Shown here piece by piece: positions 49,420 through 63,300 of a stretch of 64,000 nucleotides of DNA. Source of the stretch: Rhodamnia argentea (taxonomy: Eukaryota; Streptophyta; Magnoliopsida; Myrtales; Myrtaceae); the NCBI RefSeq assembly GCF_020921035.1, contig NC_063159.1, positions 7,976,501 through 8,040,500 on the forward strand, read 5' to 3'. The notes under the pieces were generated by a model. It was not told where the DNA came from and did no database searches. It saw nothing but the letters and a program-made list of their open reading frames with translations. Numbering within the stretch: position 1 is the first letter of the stretch; each line of letters begins with the position of its first letter. The position numbers were made by a program, and so were the translations under genes.

Positions 49420-49985
49420 GAAACTTTGCGCGCCGAGCTTGTTGAAGAGTCCGAAAAACGAGCAATTGCTTTTAGGTGAAGTTAAATGAGAAATTAAATA
49501 AGTATAGATTATGCGCATCTATGTAAGCACAAAGAAGAAGTTCTCTCCAACAGAGATGGAAGAACCTTCTTGTTTTTCTAACGATGCACGTGACATGGTC
49601 CGGGCGAATGTGTCGATCCCAAGATTTCCTATGCACGATAGACCGTGGTCTTCCAAGGAAGAATGAATAAATCTCATAGAGATTTCTTGAGTATTCTAGA
49701 ATGATTTTAGGGGCGGACGATATGAAAATTACGTATCCTTGTAATTGATACGGAAACATGAAGGTTGGGAAGATATAATATCCACCGTTAGACCAATGAG
49801 AGATCCGCGGTCATTATCGCACGAGTCTTTGTATATAAAGGGTTCTCCTCTCCTCATCTTTAGAATCTCTAGCCTCGTGAGAGTGAGTAAAGAAAGGCTA
49901 ATTTGGGAAAAAAATCCTAAAACCACGATTGAACACCGACTCGATCGGCCCGTGATACATGCCTACTTCCCTTAAGGCAACTATT
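49420..49985. other. Distal upstream region of CesA4, no gene seen
   Basis: A plus-strand TATATAAAG lies near 49834, but no downstream gene can be supported; it may belong to a decayed repeat. Confidence 0.3.
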
Positions 49986-49990
49986 TCCTA

Positions 49991-51766
49991 TTTTAATAGC
50001 GATAGTTGCTCGTTCTCTAAATTGCCGGCTAATTACCACTGAAGAAGAAGAAAAGCTAACGTATGTTTTTTCTTTTTGGGCCTAGGACAGAAGCTAATAG
50101 GGCATTACAAACATAGAGAGGCCCAATCCCAAGTGGGACTCACATTGCCGTTAAGCACGTCCAACTTTTTTGGCGTGTGATGCTCTGGGCCTTTTTCACG
50201 CTTTTGAGTGATGCTGTAAAGAGAAAAAGAATTATCAGAGATTGTCAACAAAAACAGAGTAGCTCAGTATACGAAGATCATATTACGTACAGAGATATGT
50301 GCTCGGATCCCAAGTTGTGAGATGCCGGTGAATTGGACCGCTCTCGGAGTTGGTCGGAGACTGCCTTGATGGTGCTGCAACATAAGATAAGCAAATGGTG
50401 AGAAACTTATGACAGCATAAGTCTTGATTTTAGTTTAGAGGGGTTTCAAAATCATTGCGAAGAACATAATGAATCTTTAAAAGTTCTTGAAAGAGTGCTA
50501 GAGAGAGCAATCAAGTTGCTACTTTGCGCGCAATCCCTTGAGTTGGTCACTGCCCATCTTGGTTCGTTTTGAAATCCTCCTCTTGGTTCGTGTTGAAATC
50601 CTCCTCACGCTAGGATTGCCTAGGAAAAATCACACGCGAAATATGTCAAACTAGACAAGTTAAACTTCTAAATTAAACCGTTATTCTTGTCTCGTTTTAA
50701 ATTTGACCATTAGTGCCATGTTGGAATGGCTTTAACGTGTCTGTGCTACTTGAAATTCACTTGCCAAAAATTGTCATTTCTGATTAATCACTTAGTTTTG
50801 TAAGTGCGTAACCCATCGAAAATGAGAAAAGCACAAGTAGAGATTGATTCAGTGCTTGGTCCCTGAACCTATCCCCATTTTTTTCCTCCCTAGAATGATT
50901 GCTACATCACTTGACTGTTGGTATTTGATTCGCCAAATACATAGTAATTATCATCTTATGTTTTAACTTTCCTTGATCAACAGAAATATCGACGGCTTTA
51001 TGACCAATAATTTTCCTTAAATGTTCGTAACATACTATCCTTTCAAAATCATCGACGATGAAAGTTTATTATCTTTTGAGCTTCGTTTGTTTCATGAAAA
51101 ATGAATAATTTGAAAAATATTTTCTTTAAAGACGAGCATTTATATTGCTTACGGAAAATAAATAAGCAACAAATATTTTTCTTCGTCTAAGTATTTAGAC
51201 ATAAATCGTTGTCACTAATGCAAAGTTTTTTTATTTGACTAATTATTTCCACCAACACAAGCGGTCATTTTTTTTAATATATATATTTCAAATCATTCAT
51301 TTTCTACGAAATAAATGGAGCCATAATTTAAAAGGCATGTATTGAACATGATCGATCTCGTAGTTTTATGCACGGAAGAATAATATTTCCAATTGAAAGT
51401 CTATCAAAGTTCCACGTCTGATGTTGTCTCCATGTTCAATCTATGATTATAGCCTGGAGATACCCAATACTTGCGGTTGCTCGTTTGATGGCTTCGTTGA
51501 AAATTTTGTTTTAGAATGAAAAACATCTAAACATCCTTTTTGGGGTTTACCTAGTCGAGCTAATGTGTTTGAGTAAATTCACATCTTATTTGGCATTTAA
51601 ATTTTTCGCGATTCAAGGGATAAATTGAATTCTTGACTCTATAAATTGCTGACTTCCCTTAACGAGCTGGGTCATTGCTCCCCCATCCCAACCACTGTTT
51701 CTAACTTTTTCAAAATTTTAATATCGATAGTTGCTCATTCTCTAAATTGCCGGCTAATTACCATGA
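49991..51766. repeat. Segment bounded by direct repeats, holding the second copy of the window-start sequence
   Basis: Near-identical direct repeats at about 49991-50041 and 51716-51766 (TTTTAATA, CGATAGTTGCTC, then CTCTAAATTGCCGGCTAATT) are 1725 bp apart. Between them, 50140-50700 matches 170-690 in the same orientation. No terminal TG...CA or coding domain is evident, so an LTR element is not supported. A local tandem duplication, or insertion between duplicated ends, fits better. Confidence 0.6.
51078..51321. mobile_element. Small MITE with imperfect terminal inverted repeats
   Basis: The left end (GAGCTTCGTTTGTTTCATG, then 'aaaatgaataatttgaaa') and the inverted right end (GGCTCCATTTATTTCGTAG, then 'aaaatgaatgatttgaaa') agree over about 37 bp. 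Total about 245 bp, AT-rich. No clear target duplication. Confidence 0.6.
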
Positions 51767-52214
51767 AAGAAGAAGATGGTCATCTCATCAATATTTCAAT
51801 AAAGAGCAAAATCCAAGCAGCGCTTCATTTTCATCTTCCATTCATCTCGAAGTAGCAGATATAAGTAAATAACATTCAAAACATATGAATCATAAGGGCA
51901 GCATTCCAACATGTTATTGGAATTACAGACAGCCAAATCTCTTGTAGCCTGACAGAAAACTGATGCTCCAGGGCCGAAACCAAGTTCAGCTAATGCGAAA
52001 GCAGCTAATAAGTGGTAATATTGGTCAGCTGAAATGCATATATCTGTTGCAGAAAACAGAGACAGTGAAAAATGCAGACACAAAAACCTTCCAAGTTCAA
52101 CACTCCATGCGAAAAAAGCAGAGAATAACGTCGTTCTCGACTCATTTCTTCCTTTCATTTAGTTTGACATGCTCACTGCAAATTCGCAATGCTGAGTTGG
52201 GATAAATCGTCACC

Positions 52215-55200
52215 TCAAACACCCACTTTCTGTCGCTTTGAAGGCTGAGAAGACGACTCGTGCATCCCTTGCTCGGGACTCTCAAGAGAGACAGCTGCAG
52301 GTTCTGTTTGCGAACCCCCATGCTCCTGCAAACACTCTAACAGACCAACGTTGCTATCGTTGACCGGATCGATATCAGTTGTTTCTGGCTCCTCCTTGGA
52401 TTCTTCAGATTCGCCATTTTCAGGGGGGTCTTGAAGTTCTCCAGAAGGCGCAGAGTGATTGTCCAAAGTAGAAGAAGATTCTTTCAGCTTGTTCATTCCT
52501 GATTGGCTCTGCTTCTCAAACATCTTCTGGAGGTATCTCCCCTGCTCTTCAATCCGAAGCTGGAGTTTCCTCTGAATCTGTGCCAAATGAAAGAAGAGAA
52601 AGAATCAAACAAAGAAGTTGTCAACTAAACCCATTAAGTTTTCACAACATCCAAGAAGCAGTCTGCACTAAGGAGACCTTTCTAGAGGGGTAACATGCAG
52701 TTAAAGTACAGGTATGCTCCAACCAAGTGCTTCTAAAGAGTACCAAAGCTGAACAAGCTCTACAGTCTATGTGAATACTCCAAAAAAGAAAGGAGGGAAA
52801 TACTCCTGTGCTAATGTTAGCGCTGGAACATACAGAATAAACGAGAAGATAGTGGCTACTTGGTTGAGTGAACCACCAAATATTTTTCATGTCATTAGCC
52901 CAATAAGAATATCTGAGAAGTTATACCTCAAGTTGCTCATGCAGACGCTTCTGTACTTCCATCTGCATTCTCAAAGCTTCAGTGATCTCCATGCTCCTAA
53001 AATTCAAGCTAAACTTAATGAGCTCATTCACAATTGCTTGATAGATAAAAAGACAAACCACAAATCAAATCCAACTGTTCAACTGCCTTTGTGTCGTCTT
53101 CGAGGTGTACAACCCTACAACCCAGTTAGCTTCATAATACGAAAACTTGAGGAGAACAAGTATTATGTATGAATCAACTGACATCACTCTTATCTTTCTT
53201 TCTTGGTCATATATATAGGAAAACACCGAAATTCTGGGACGGAGCTAGAGCAATTAGGCAGTGGAGGCACAAATTCAAAAGAGATTACAACACATTATGT
53301 AATTACTTCTCTTTCTATGAAATGCGCATAACTAGAAGTGTGCTTATTGTAACCCCTAAAGTTGCAACAATTAGCAGGTAACTTAGTACAACGGGATTTG
53401 CTTTAATTCCAGTTATCTTGTGGATGCCAAAAAGTGAGCTAGTTTGGATTATCAGAGCAAAATGTGGGTCAAAGCCTAGAACATATAAATGAATCAGTTC
53501 TCTAATAAAAAGAGAAATATACTGAAGTTTTAAAAATCAAATTACAGTGGAGGCAAACACAACCAATCTCTCAAAGCAATAAATGCGCTCACAAGCACGC
53601 CATAGCACGAGATAAAGTTTCTGCAAGATCCTTTGGAATCTAGTACTGCAGAAGCTAACAGTTGGAGAAATCACAAAGGGTTAACTGCAACAGCCAAATT
53701 CCTTTAACTTTGGAGAGTAGACAGGTGAAAACCATTTACTGGAAGAACAGCACCATTAGACATCAGCAAAATATCAGAAAATCCATCAGTTAAAACAATT
53801 TCCACTAAGTTCGGATTGCAGTTGTACCACTTTTCTGTATTTTCTAAGATCTAATTGAATCATTCATGAATAACAGTCGCGTTCAATAGTTAATAGTTCC
53901 CATCATCCTCAATCCTTCGTTCAATTAGCCAGATAGACTGAATCTGCCTTAAAGAAAGAAATATGGAGCAATAAGTACTTCAATCATTAGCTACATATAG
54001 GTCTTTAAAACAGTTTGGTGTTTGAGAGTAGACAAATAAGACCCATTTAATCGAAAAACAGCACTCTTGGACAAAAGGGAAAGAGCAGAAGCTCATCTTC
54101 TAAAAATATGTGCAAGTTCCTCCAATTAAGGTTATCATTTTCTTATGTCGTTTCAGAATGCACATTGAATGATTCACAAATATAAAGTCACAATTTAAAA
54201 GCTAATGGCTCTGATTTCTCCTAAATCCTGGCTTTTGTAATAACTTTAGAGTCTTCACATTAGCTAAATGATTTGCTTTCTACATAAACCATGATGCAAT
54301 AGGAGCAATAGGTGCAAAAGGTGCAATGACCAGCAACTATGTATAACTTTAAAGAACAGTCGGTTGTTTAGGTGATTCAACCAAACTGCATAGTGGCACC
54401 ATTCTTTCTTACAAAGGAACCATGATGCAATAGGAGCAATAGGTGCAAAAGGTGCAATGACCAGCAACTATGTATAACTTTAAAGAACAGTTGGATGTTT
54501 AGGTGATTCAACCAAACTGCATAGTGGCACCATTCTTTCGTACAAAGGAACCAAGTGAAAGCATCACTTGGAATCTATTCTAGGCCAAGGAAACAGACCA
54601 GATGTTTTTATGCTATACTGTAACCAAAGACAATCTACTCAGCCGATACATATGCTTTTTTAGGCATCTAGGGAATAAAGGAAGAAAAAAAGAGAAATAT
54701 GGGATGAAGCAGCAATGCACTTACGTCTTTAGATCAAGGGATGACAATTCTTCAATAGGAGTCAATTTTTTCTCTGATGACCCTGAAAGAAGAAAATAGC
54801 AAAAATCTCACCATCATTTTTCCACTGACGCATGTACAAAGAATGAATAGAACATAAGATAAAGAATTTGAAAAAGATAAATCTAATGTATTTCAGCAAT
54901 ACGGTAAATTCAACAGAGGAGCCAGGTGAACGTGAGAATAAGCTCAAAAGATGGGGAAACCCTGAGGCATAAGCTATATACCTTCTGAACAATCTGGTCT
55001 GTATCTTGCAGTCCTATACTTCTGCAATAAAAGTTTAAACAACTTAAACCAACAAAAAGATCGAGTTCAATGAAAAAGTACAGAGGATTTATAGCGAAGA
55101 TCTCAACAGGCGAAATTTGATTTGACCAGGGAAAAAAAAAAGGTCCCAAACCTGTAAGTGACTTTTTACATGATAGATTGTCAGGCCTTCAACTTTCATG

Positions 55201-56235
55201 AGTTTTAGCACACCCTTAGGTGTGGCTCCTGAAACATAAGTTAACAGAATGAACAATTGACTCTTGGTAACTTCTTAAGATTAGATATCCATAGCTTGGA
55301 CAATGACATACGTTCGCTGCCACCGAGCTTACAGACAGCCTCCACAAAAGCCTCATGAAGTTCTGGTGTCCAGCGCATACGTGCCTTGGCTGGAGTACTA
55401 TTTGCTGTGGATGAAGAGTTGTTGGCAGTATGAGTATCCCCCGATGAAGCAGGAAGTTCTGGATGCAATCGTGTCCGATGTGCTGACAGATTTGATGGTG
55501 ATTTGCTGACCCCATATGCCATCTGCACTGATACAACAAGCAAGTTAAAGAATTAGAATCACCAACGACGCCAATATTGTCAGCATGGTTTCCGACCTTC
55601 GATTCTGGATTGGAGAAGTTGGTTTCACCAAGAAGCTCATCCCAATTTGGTGTCAAATCATCATCTTCATTAATTAGCTGATCTGCCCATTCCTGCCAAT
55701 TGTTTGGTTTACTAAAGTCCTCAGATGCCAGGACACCAATCCCATCACCACTTTCCATCTGATTGTTCTGAAAGGGAGAATTCACGGGAAAATCATAAAC
55801 ACATGGTACTGTATCCGAACACCAAGATGCCTTGTTGTCGTTATCGTATTGTGTTGAAGCTTCAGCTTGAAGAAGCTCAGCATCAGCAGAAGATTTTATC
55901 ATATAAGTCATCCCACCACTTGTTGACTGAGAAATAAATGGAGAACTTCCTGAATGCTTTTCCGGAGGAGTAACAGATGAGTAATGAAGACCCGTTGAGT
56001 ATCCAGAGGTCGATGAACACATATGACCAACTGCCCCACCACTGGACTGTAGAGGAGTTCCATGAGATAGAGAACTTGACATGGTAACCTGATGCGAATC
56101 TGGAAGCTTGGGATATCTCTCTTCAAAATGAGTTGGAAGAACTGACGAGGATGAAGACATTGCTCCCGAGCCCCTCACGTTATTCAGCTGCTGCATACCA
56201 GGTTTTGGAATCGAATAAGTATGGCTTGCTTCCAT
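52215..56235 (-). CDS. PHR1: MYB-CC transcription factor, PHR1/PHL1-like phosphate-starvation regulator
   Basis: Nuclear regulator of phosphate-starvation genes, binding P1BS-type sites as a dimer. Seven coding exons join in phase: 56235-55597, 55522-55312, 55228-55152, 55021-54982, 54782-54725, 52996-52927, 52577-52215, giving 485 residues. The N-terminal part has [10 protein letters not shown] and [20 protein letters not shown], found in PHR1 relatives. The MYB domain (about 258-315) has [32 protein letters not shown] and [13 protein letters not shown]. The coiled coil (about 340-385) has [20 protein letters not shown] and [12 protein letters not shown]. The tail is acidic and ends SKRQKVGV. 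A 5'UTR intron is likely: acceptor TTGTAG before 56244 and donor GAAG|GTGAGG near 57797, placing the leader exon at about 57.8-58.1 kb. PHR1 versus PHL1 cannot be settled here. The 1.7-kb intron 5 holds a 131-bp tandem duplication. Confidence 0.9.
54287..54548. repeat. 131-bp tandem duplication
   Basis: Two adjacent copies, 54287-54417 and 54418-54548, differ at only a few bases. Both contain GATGCAATAGGAGCAATAGG. In intron 5 of the MYB-CC gene. Confidence 0.9.
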
Positions 56236-56244
56236 GATGCTCCT

Positions 56245-58126
56245 ACAATCAAGAAACACAGATAAAACAAATTTCCAAACTGACTGAGTAGTTGTAATGT
56301 CCATAATATGGCAAAAATGTAGCACGTTCCTGCCAGCTTCTTTCCTCAATCTTTATTTGCACTAGACAAGCTCATCACTTTGGACGCAAAAAGGTATGGA
56401 AAAGCCTTATGTCAACTCCATGATAAAATTTCTCAATTGGTGAGCTTATCAGCAGAGGATAATATCATTAGTGAAAACACTAAGTAGCAAGAAATTAGGA
56501 CACTGCAGTCCGAGCCTATAAGTACTGACAAATTAAGTTCCACAATCAAAAGATATTACCATTGTCATCAAAAAATTTGAAAAAGTGCATTAGTGAATGG
56601 AAAGAACAATTTTTCAGCTGATTGAGCCCTTTGGTGGCAAATCAGCCAATGAACTCATACTGTTTTACATCACAATCCCTAGCGAAAACATATGGCTACG
56701 TTTAAGAGCTGAACCAAACAGAAAGTATCACTACTCAAGAACTTTACTTCATTAGATTGACTTATCTCAGGGTAATACACCAAGATAGATGAAAAGACAT
56801 GTATGAATAGCCAGACACTGGTTGAAAGCCATCAGAGACTAACAACATTCTTCAAACTTAAAGCAAATAGTTGAAGCCCACCCACCGCTACAGGACTACA
56901 TTACCATTAAACTTGGGTCACAGGAGGGAATAGGAATGTGATGCAATAACAGTTCCCTGGGAATATAAAAATGAACATTAAATAGGCATGGGACTTATCA
57001 AGAAGACTGATAAACATATGATAGAATTTCCATCGATAGACATATGATAGAATTTCCATCGACAATAAACCTGGAATGAAATGGTTATTCCATTGTCCCA
57101 CTCATATTGCAGCCCGGATATTCATCCTGTCGGACAGTGGTAGTGGGCTTGTATTGGAGATGTGGTGGCAGCAATAAATGGAGTCTAATCTCACTCTACC
57201 AAACGAGAATATTCTCTTTATCCATTCAGGAAAAGAAGAAGAATACCGAGTTCTAGTTGACAACCTACATGGTAAGCTAACTGAAATGTGCGAAAATGAT
57301 TCACCGGCAAATTTGACAATCACAACTAAACTTTTCCGCCGAGGGAGAGCTTTGGACTCCAAAGTCCATTGAGTGAAAAGGAGGAGGGTAGCTGCTGTGA
57401 ACTTACGCCTTAAAAAAATGCAGGCTTTGGGCTTAAAGAGCTTCAAAATAATGACAACGAACAGCACGATCTTCAGTCAAAGACTTTGGGAAGGCGAAAC
57501 TAGACTTTAAGGTTTTTCCAAACTCGTCCTCATGAAGTCACAAGAACAACCAGCGACAGTCCGTCGCAGAAATTGTTCCGCTGAATTATCTGACAGCAAC
57601 TTTTTTTTTTCCCGAGTCTCAGCTTCGCAATCCAAACCTCAAAAAGTCAACCCGACAGTGAAAAAGAAAAACTTTAAGACAGGATATTGCATGCAAAAAC
57701 TCACGGGCCTCACTCGTAATCACAGCTCAAACAGAATCAAACAAAAGTTTGAAAAAACATATTCTATACTGCAAAATACAAGCGCCCACCTCACCTTCGA
57801 TTGCGGAGCTTCGGGAGTCCACTGCTCAGTCAATTCACGAACGAATTTCCCCTTCCCGTGATCAATTTCCTCGAGATTCGACCCGAATTGTAGCCGAAAC
57901 CAACGAGGCTGAGCAATCGGCCATTGCCCTTCGTCGTACCCCGGTAGCTCCTCCACCAGAGAGCCTCGCTCACGGCAGGGAGAGGGGCTGACGCGCGGAG
58001 GATGACGGAGAACCTCGCCGTGTCCGGCTTCGCGGCGCCGAGGGTTGTTCGCAGTTTCCACCCCAGGCCACCCTCTCCGTCGTTGATCTCTCTAAAGAAA
58101 GTACAATAACACGTGACTATGTGGCA

Positions 58127-58130
<4 letters not shown>
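56245..58130 (-). promoter_or_regulatory. 5'UTR intron and leader exon of the MYB-CC gene
   Basis: The minus strand shows acceptor TTGATTGTAG just before the start codon and a strong donor GAAG|GTGAGG near 57797. GC-rich leader-like sequence continues to about 58130. A short direct repeat ('catatgatagaatttccatcga') occurs at about 57015 and 57042. Confidence 0.5.

Positions 58131-58131
<1 letters not shown>

Positions 58132-58164
<33 letters not shown>
58132..58164. repeat. (CT)n microsatellite at the MYB-CC gene 5' end
   Basis: About 16 CT units, reading as GA on the gene's strand, at the presumed promoter/leader edge. Confidence 0.95.
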
Positions 58165-58166
<2 letters not shown>

Positions 58167-58299
58167 TTATTTATTCTCTTGTCCTTTTCTGGAATTTTAG
58201 GCCAAATTTTCAATAAAGCGATAATCCCAGTCGTTGTTTAAAATGATCGATTTATCATAGTAATCATAATAAATAGATAGTGAAGACATAAAAAATATT

Positions 58300-58847
58300 T
58301 ATTTATTAATCTCAATAATAAGAAGAGTTAATGTCAAAAAAAATCTCAAATTGAAACACATATGATAAATTTACCCTAAACTTTTCTTTTATCGCAAAAA
58401 ATATCAAATTGGTACACGTGTAATAAATTTACCCCAAACTAATATACATGTAGCAAATTTACCTTCCATTAGTTTTCATCAAATTTTTGAGTTTGATGAC
58501 ATATGACAATTGTCGGGTGTATAAGTATGGGATTTTTACCCATTGTTCGTCACAGATGTATCAATTTATGATTTTTTGTGATATTAACTTAATTCAACGA
58601 AAACTAACTAAGGGCATATTTGTCACAGTTATACCGATTTGGAATTTTTTATGGTCAAAAAATTAGTTTGGAGTAAACTTGTGTCAAGTATATTAGTTTA
58701 GTATTTTTGGTAGTCAAAAAAATAATTTGGGATATATTCTTCACGGGTGTACTAATTTAGGATTTTTGTGATAAAAAAAATAATTTGAGATAAATTTACC
58801 ATATTTGTACTAATTTGAGTTTTTTCGTGTTATCGACCTTGATAAGA

Positions 58848-58918
<71 letters not shown>

Positions 58919-59530
58919 CAACTTCTCTACTACTCTAGTTAATGTGTCTCTTTGAATAAATAAAAAATATCAATGTGCCTCTTGGGAAAAAAATACTGAC
59001 TCATATTTAAAATATGAAAGGGAGAAAGCTACAATAGAAGTTTTAACTCTTAGGAAGGACAAATGTTAATTCAACTTTTCCACGCCTAGATTAACCGTTG
59101 GGAACCTAACTTCTTGATGAGTTTTCGGAATGGAAATATCCCGATATTTGGAAATTTATTTTATTTGGGGTTAATATTACAAAAAACTTCAAATCATGTT
59201 CACTGTGCCATAGTGCCTCAAACTTTCTTGAAGTCATCAAAAATCCTAAATTATGTCGTTTTGACATAATACCAAAAAAAAATTATGTCACAAAAAATCA
59301 TGAACTTATACTAATATGACACATATATCTTAAATAGAACTAAAATATTGGGTATATATGTCACACGTATAAGTTTTAATTTTTTTCACAGCAAAAAAAA
59401 AAGTTGGAGATATTTGTGTTACACCAGTATAGTCTATGGGTTTTGCTTACACAAAAAAAAAAAAAAAAAAAGGAGTTCAAAATATTTGTGTCACGTTGAG
59501 TATAATTGGAGGTTTTTTTTTATTTATGGT
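58300..59530. repeat. AT-rich repeat block with compound (CA)n(TA)n microsatellite
   Basis: 58320-58840 consists of loosely repeated 50-90-bp units ('aaatttacc', 'aatttaggatttttgtgat', 'cacatgta'). (CA)n runs 58849-58873 and (TA)n 58873-58914. 59170-59530 is a second block with 'atttgtgtcac' and 'tatgtcac' repeats. No coding content. 59530-60312 has no gene and holds the eIF2D promoter. Confidence 0.7.
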
Positions 59531-60312
59531 ATTTGCCCTTTTGTTTGTTGTAAACTTAGAATTTGATAAGAAATTAGAACAAACATATTCATCTTGTATA
59601 TCAACTGACCTTAGCAGCGCATGAGCGATCACGATTCTAATATTTAGTGTTGTTAGAATAAGTACTCATTCCGTATTGGACTTGACTGTGGCCCTTCTTT
59701 TACTTTCATGTCCTGCAATTTTGTTATAAAGATGCATTGGCATAATGAATTAGCAATCGAGTGGACATGTGTCTTTCGATATAACCCAATAGATAAAAAT
59801 CAAAAGGAGGAAAAGGTATCAATGCTCATAAATGTTCAAGTCGATGCTATCGCATATTCACCTGTTAATTGCGATTCTTGTTTTTAAATCGAGAGAGCAG
59901 ATGAAGTCGTCCATTAGACAAAAAAGAACAATTTCATTATTAATGAGAATGCTAATTTTCTTGCAGAATCGAGAGATATAATACAAAATCACCTACATCA
60001 ACTTGACAAAGTTATATAATATTTTTGTGCCTATACATCACTATTTTATGTAAAATTCGATCATGGTCTTGAAAATTTTAATAAATTTGATATTTTGCTT
60101 TTAGTTCTTTATTCCCTGCCAAAGAAAAAAGAAAAAGAAAAGGAAAAGAAGGTTTTTTTTTTTCTGACAACGGTGTCGTTCAGGCTCACCCTCTCGCCGC
60201 CATAATTCCTGCGCGAATAAAGATCAGAGCCTTCTCGAAGCCGCTGTCGCGTCGCTGTTCGCGGTGGGATCCCTGAGAGATTCATCGGAGGAGGAGGAGG
60301 AAGGAGAAGAAG

Positions 60313-63300
60313 ATGTTCAAGAAGGCGCTCGAAGCTAAGACGCAGCAGCGGCTGTCCGGTGCCGACAAGAAGAAGCTGCGACGAGCCATCAGAGACAAGT
60401 TCCCCAGATGCTCCGACTCCGATCTCGACGCTCTCCTCCCTCCTAAAGTGAGCTCCTTCTTCTTCTTCGTCGCCTTCTTCTTTCAATTCTTTTCCTCGTG
60501 GGAGAATGTTCAGCCTGATTGGGTTTCTGGCGATGACGTTTCGGATTCCGTCTTCCCGACGGAGGTTTCTGCTCACATGGTGGATAGTTTCTGTTTTCTG
60601 AGTCGGTTCCGGTTCACGATGCTTGCATTGGAGTGGCGTATTTCGGCTCTTGAGGCGGCGGATTTGATTGCAATATCAGTTCGGATCCCCGAGTGTGTGT
60701 TTATGTTGCTGCATTGAAATCAAGTGGCTTCTTTTAGCTTTCTGCTAGGCAGTTGTTCTCACTCGATACCGAACTGGTGAAGATGTGCCAGTGCCGGAGA
60801 AAAATTGGATTTTTACTTGCAAACAGCGCGTGTGATGGATGAAATCATCCTACTTATTCGTCCAAAGGACGTTGTAAATTAAACGAGAAGTGGACATCCC
60901 AAGGTGAAGTAGAAAATGGTGATTTGTGATGTTCACAAGCAATTGGAAATTATAGGCACTTATGTATCACGGAATTTCTCCTTGAGCACCCTTCCAATAT
61001 GGCATTTGTTTGTTTGAATGAGAGAGCTTGCTACACCTACAAAGATCAAATCAACGTGAATGTTATTCTTACTGAACATTCTTCAAGATATGACAATTAC
61101 ATGTACACGTGCTACTTTCCTTCACATCACTCATATAAAAATAATTTCACATCACTGGAATAGGGCACTAATCGAGTGTACGCTATACGTCCTCTGGCAT
61201 GTTTATTCTAGGCAGAGATGATGGTTGCAAAGCTTCAAAACCGAGTGCATGTGTACAGTGTGGAAGGTGAATTTCCCATGTTCTTTGACATTGATGGAAG
61301 AGGCTCAGAAATATTTCCCTCAGGTATGCCTCTATATGTGCGCCCTCCTTTTTTGCTAGAGATGAGCTTCAAATTCTTCCGAATTTATGGTCATGTACCC
61401 TGCTAAACTTACTGCTCGGCTTTTGAGGCTTCATTAATAACAGCACCCTCTTAATGAAAACATTGCACAAATGTGTGGCCATTATTTTTGCTCAACCTCC
61501 ACTTTGTAGAGCCACATATCCATTCGTGATTGTTTAGGGTCAATGACGCATGAGTTAATGTTATCTGGGTTTTTTTAGGCTATTCAGCTATTGGTGGTGA
61601 AAGATTTTATTTTGAGTGGTTAAGGCTGCAGACATTAGACCCAAAGTGGTCCCTCTCTTCCCCAGAACCCATGCATAGGCACTTGCTTTAAGATATTTCA
61701 TTGCTTAGAAGCTGTGAAAATTTAGAACTTCAAAAGAGGAAAGAAGGAGAAGAAAGGAGCAGAAAGCATCAACATATTAGTACACCTAGTGGAACATGAG
61801 ATCATTTTGACTTGACCTATTGTTTATCATTGCATTTTGTAATGCATCCTTGAAATTTTTGCATGACCTGATGATTCTTCTTTTATTGTTGCAGTCTATT
61901 CTCTTTGGAGAGTCCCTGAAATTGTACCTGCTTTCCTACTCAAGGGAGGTGAAGTTTCACGCTTTATCATTGGTGGAGCAGACTTGATGTTTCCTGGAAT
62001 TAGTGTGCCTCCTGAGGGCCTGCCATCATTTGCTGCAGGGGAGATATGGGCAGTTAAAGTCCCTGGCAATCCTGCGCCAATAGCTGTAAGGGTCTCTTTA
62101 GATTTTCTCACGACCTTTTGTTTCCTTGCTGTTATGTATTTCTCTTTATGTTATATAACAATCCACATTTAAACACAGGTGGGAACTACCACAATGAGCA
62201 GTAGCGAAGCCTTGAAAGCTGGTTTACGTGGAAAGGCTTTGAGAATAACCCATCACTATCGTGACCTACTTTGGTAAGTATTTCTAGAGCTTAATCGAGT
62301 TATAAGCTTTTCAGGTTATCGTAATATTTTGTCTGGAACATAATTAGGGAGTCTGCCGAGGGCCGGTTTGCCCCAAATGCTGGTTTCTTAGAGGATGTGG
62401 TGTTTGAAGACCCTGCTTTCTTATCATCTCGCCAGGAATCAACTGCTTGTGAAGGTCAAAGCGAGGTTTGTAATGATCATGAGGACGGTGCTGAAGATGA
62501 AGACGTGACTGAGTCTGTTGATGAAATGAATTCCAATTCTATTCAGATCAGAGAGATGGATGGTAGTAATGAAAGGCTGGATAAATTAGTTGCAGACATT
62601 GATACTTTGACTGTTGCAGATGATGTTTCTGCTGAAGGATCAAATGTTGAAGACCGGCATAATTTCACATCTGCGGATGTAGATGCACTTCTTGACAAAT
62701 GCCTTTTGCAAGCCCTGCATACAACCATCAAGGACAAAGACCTTCCTATGCCTGGAAGCACATTATGGTAAAGAATCCTAACCTCCCCAGCTCCAAGGAC
62801 AATAATGTGCTGGATCTTGGTTTGGCTGTGTTTAAATGCCTCCTCTCAAACTTGTTTGGGTCACATATGCGCCTCGTGACAAGTTTTAGCTTCGTGAGAG
62901 AAGATGCAATGAAAGTCACTTGTGGATCCATGCCTTATGTTGATCTACATGTCTGAGTACCATGCTGTGCATTTCTGACTGTGCTCTATTCTGATGTCTA
63001 CTAGTCCCTTTATTTGTTTGCGTGTTTCTAGAGTATGATCCTAGTTGTTTTTCTCCACAGAAGCAGAGTAGACTCTGTACTGGTTTATGTGCATGGAGTT
63101 GCTATGGGTCCAATATTTCCCCGGTAGTAAATTGTGCATAGCAATCTGAAATGTGCAGAATAAGATCATGTGCAGTTGTAGGATACATCGACTAGTATGC
63201 CTTGTGGTTGAGAGTATAGTATCATCAATCATCCCTTCTCTCGCTATTCTGTGGGAAGCGTCTAGGTAAGTGTAGATTGCGTTCATAACTTTTTACATCC

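Noticed and set aside
49991-51766. LTR retrotransposon bounded by the 1725-bp-spaced direct repeats
   Set aside because: The repeats are only about 50 bp, do not begin TG or end CA, and no coding domain lies between them.
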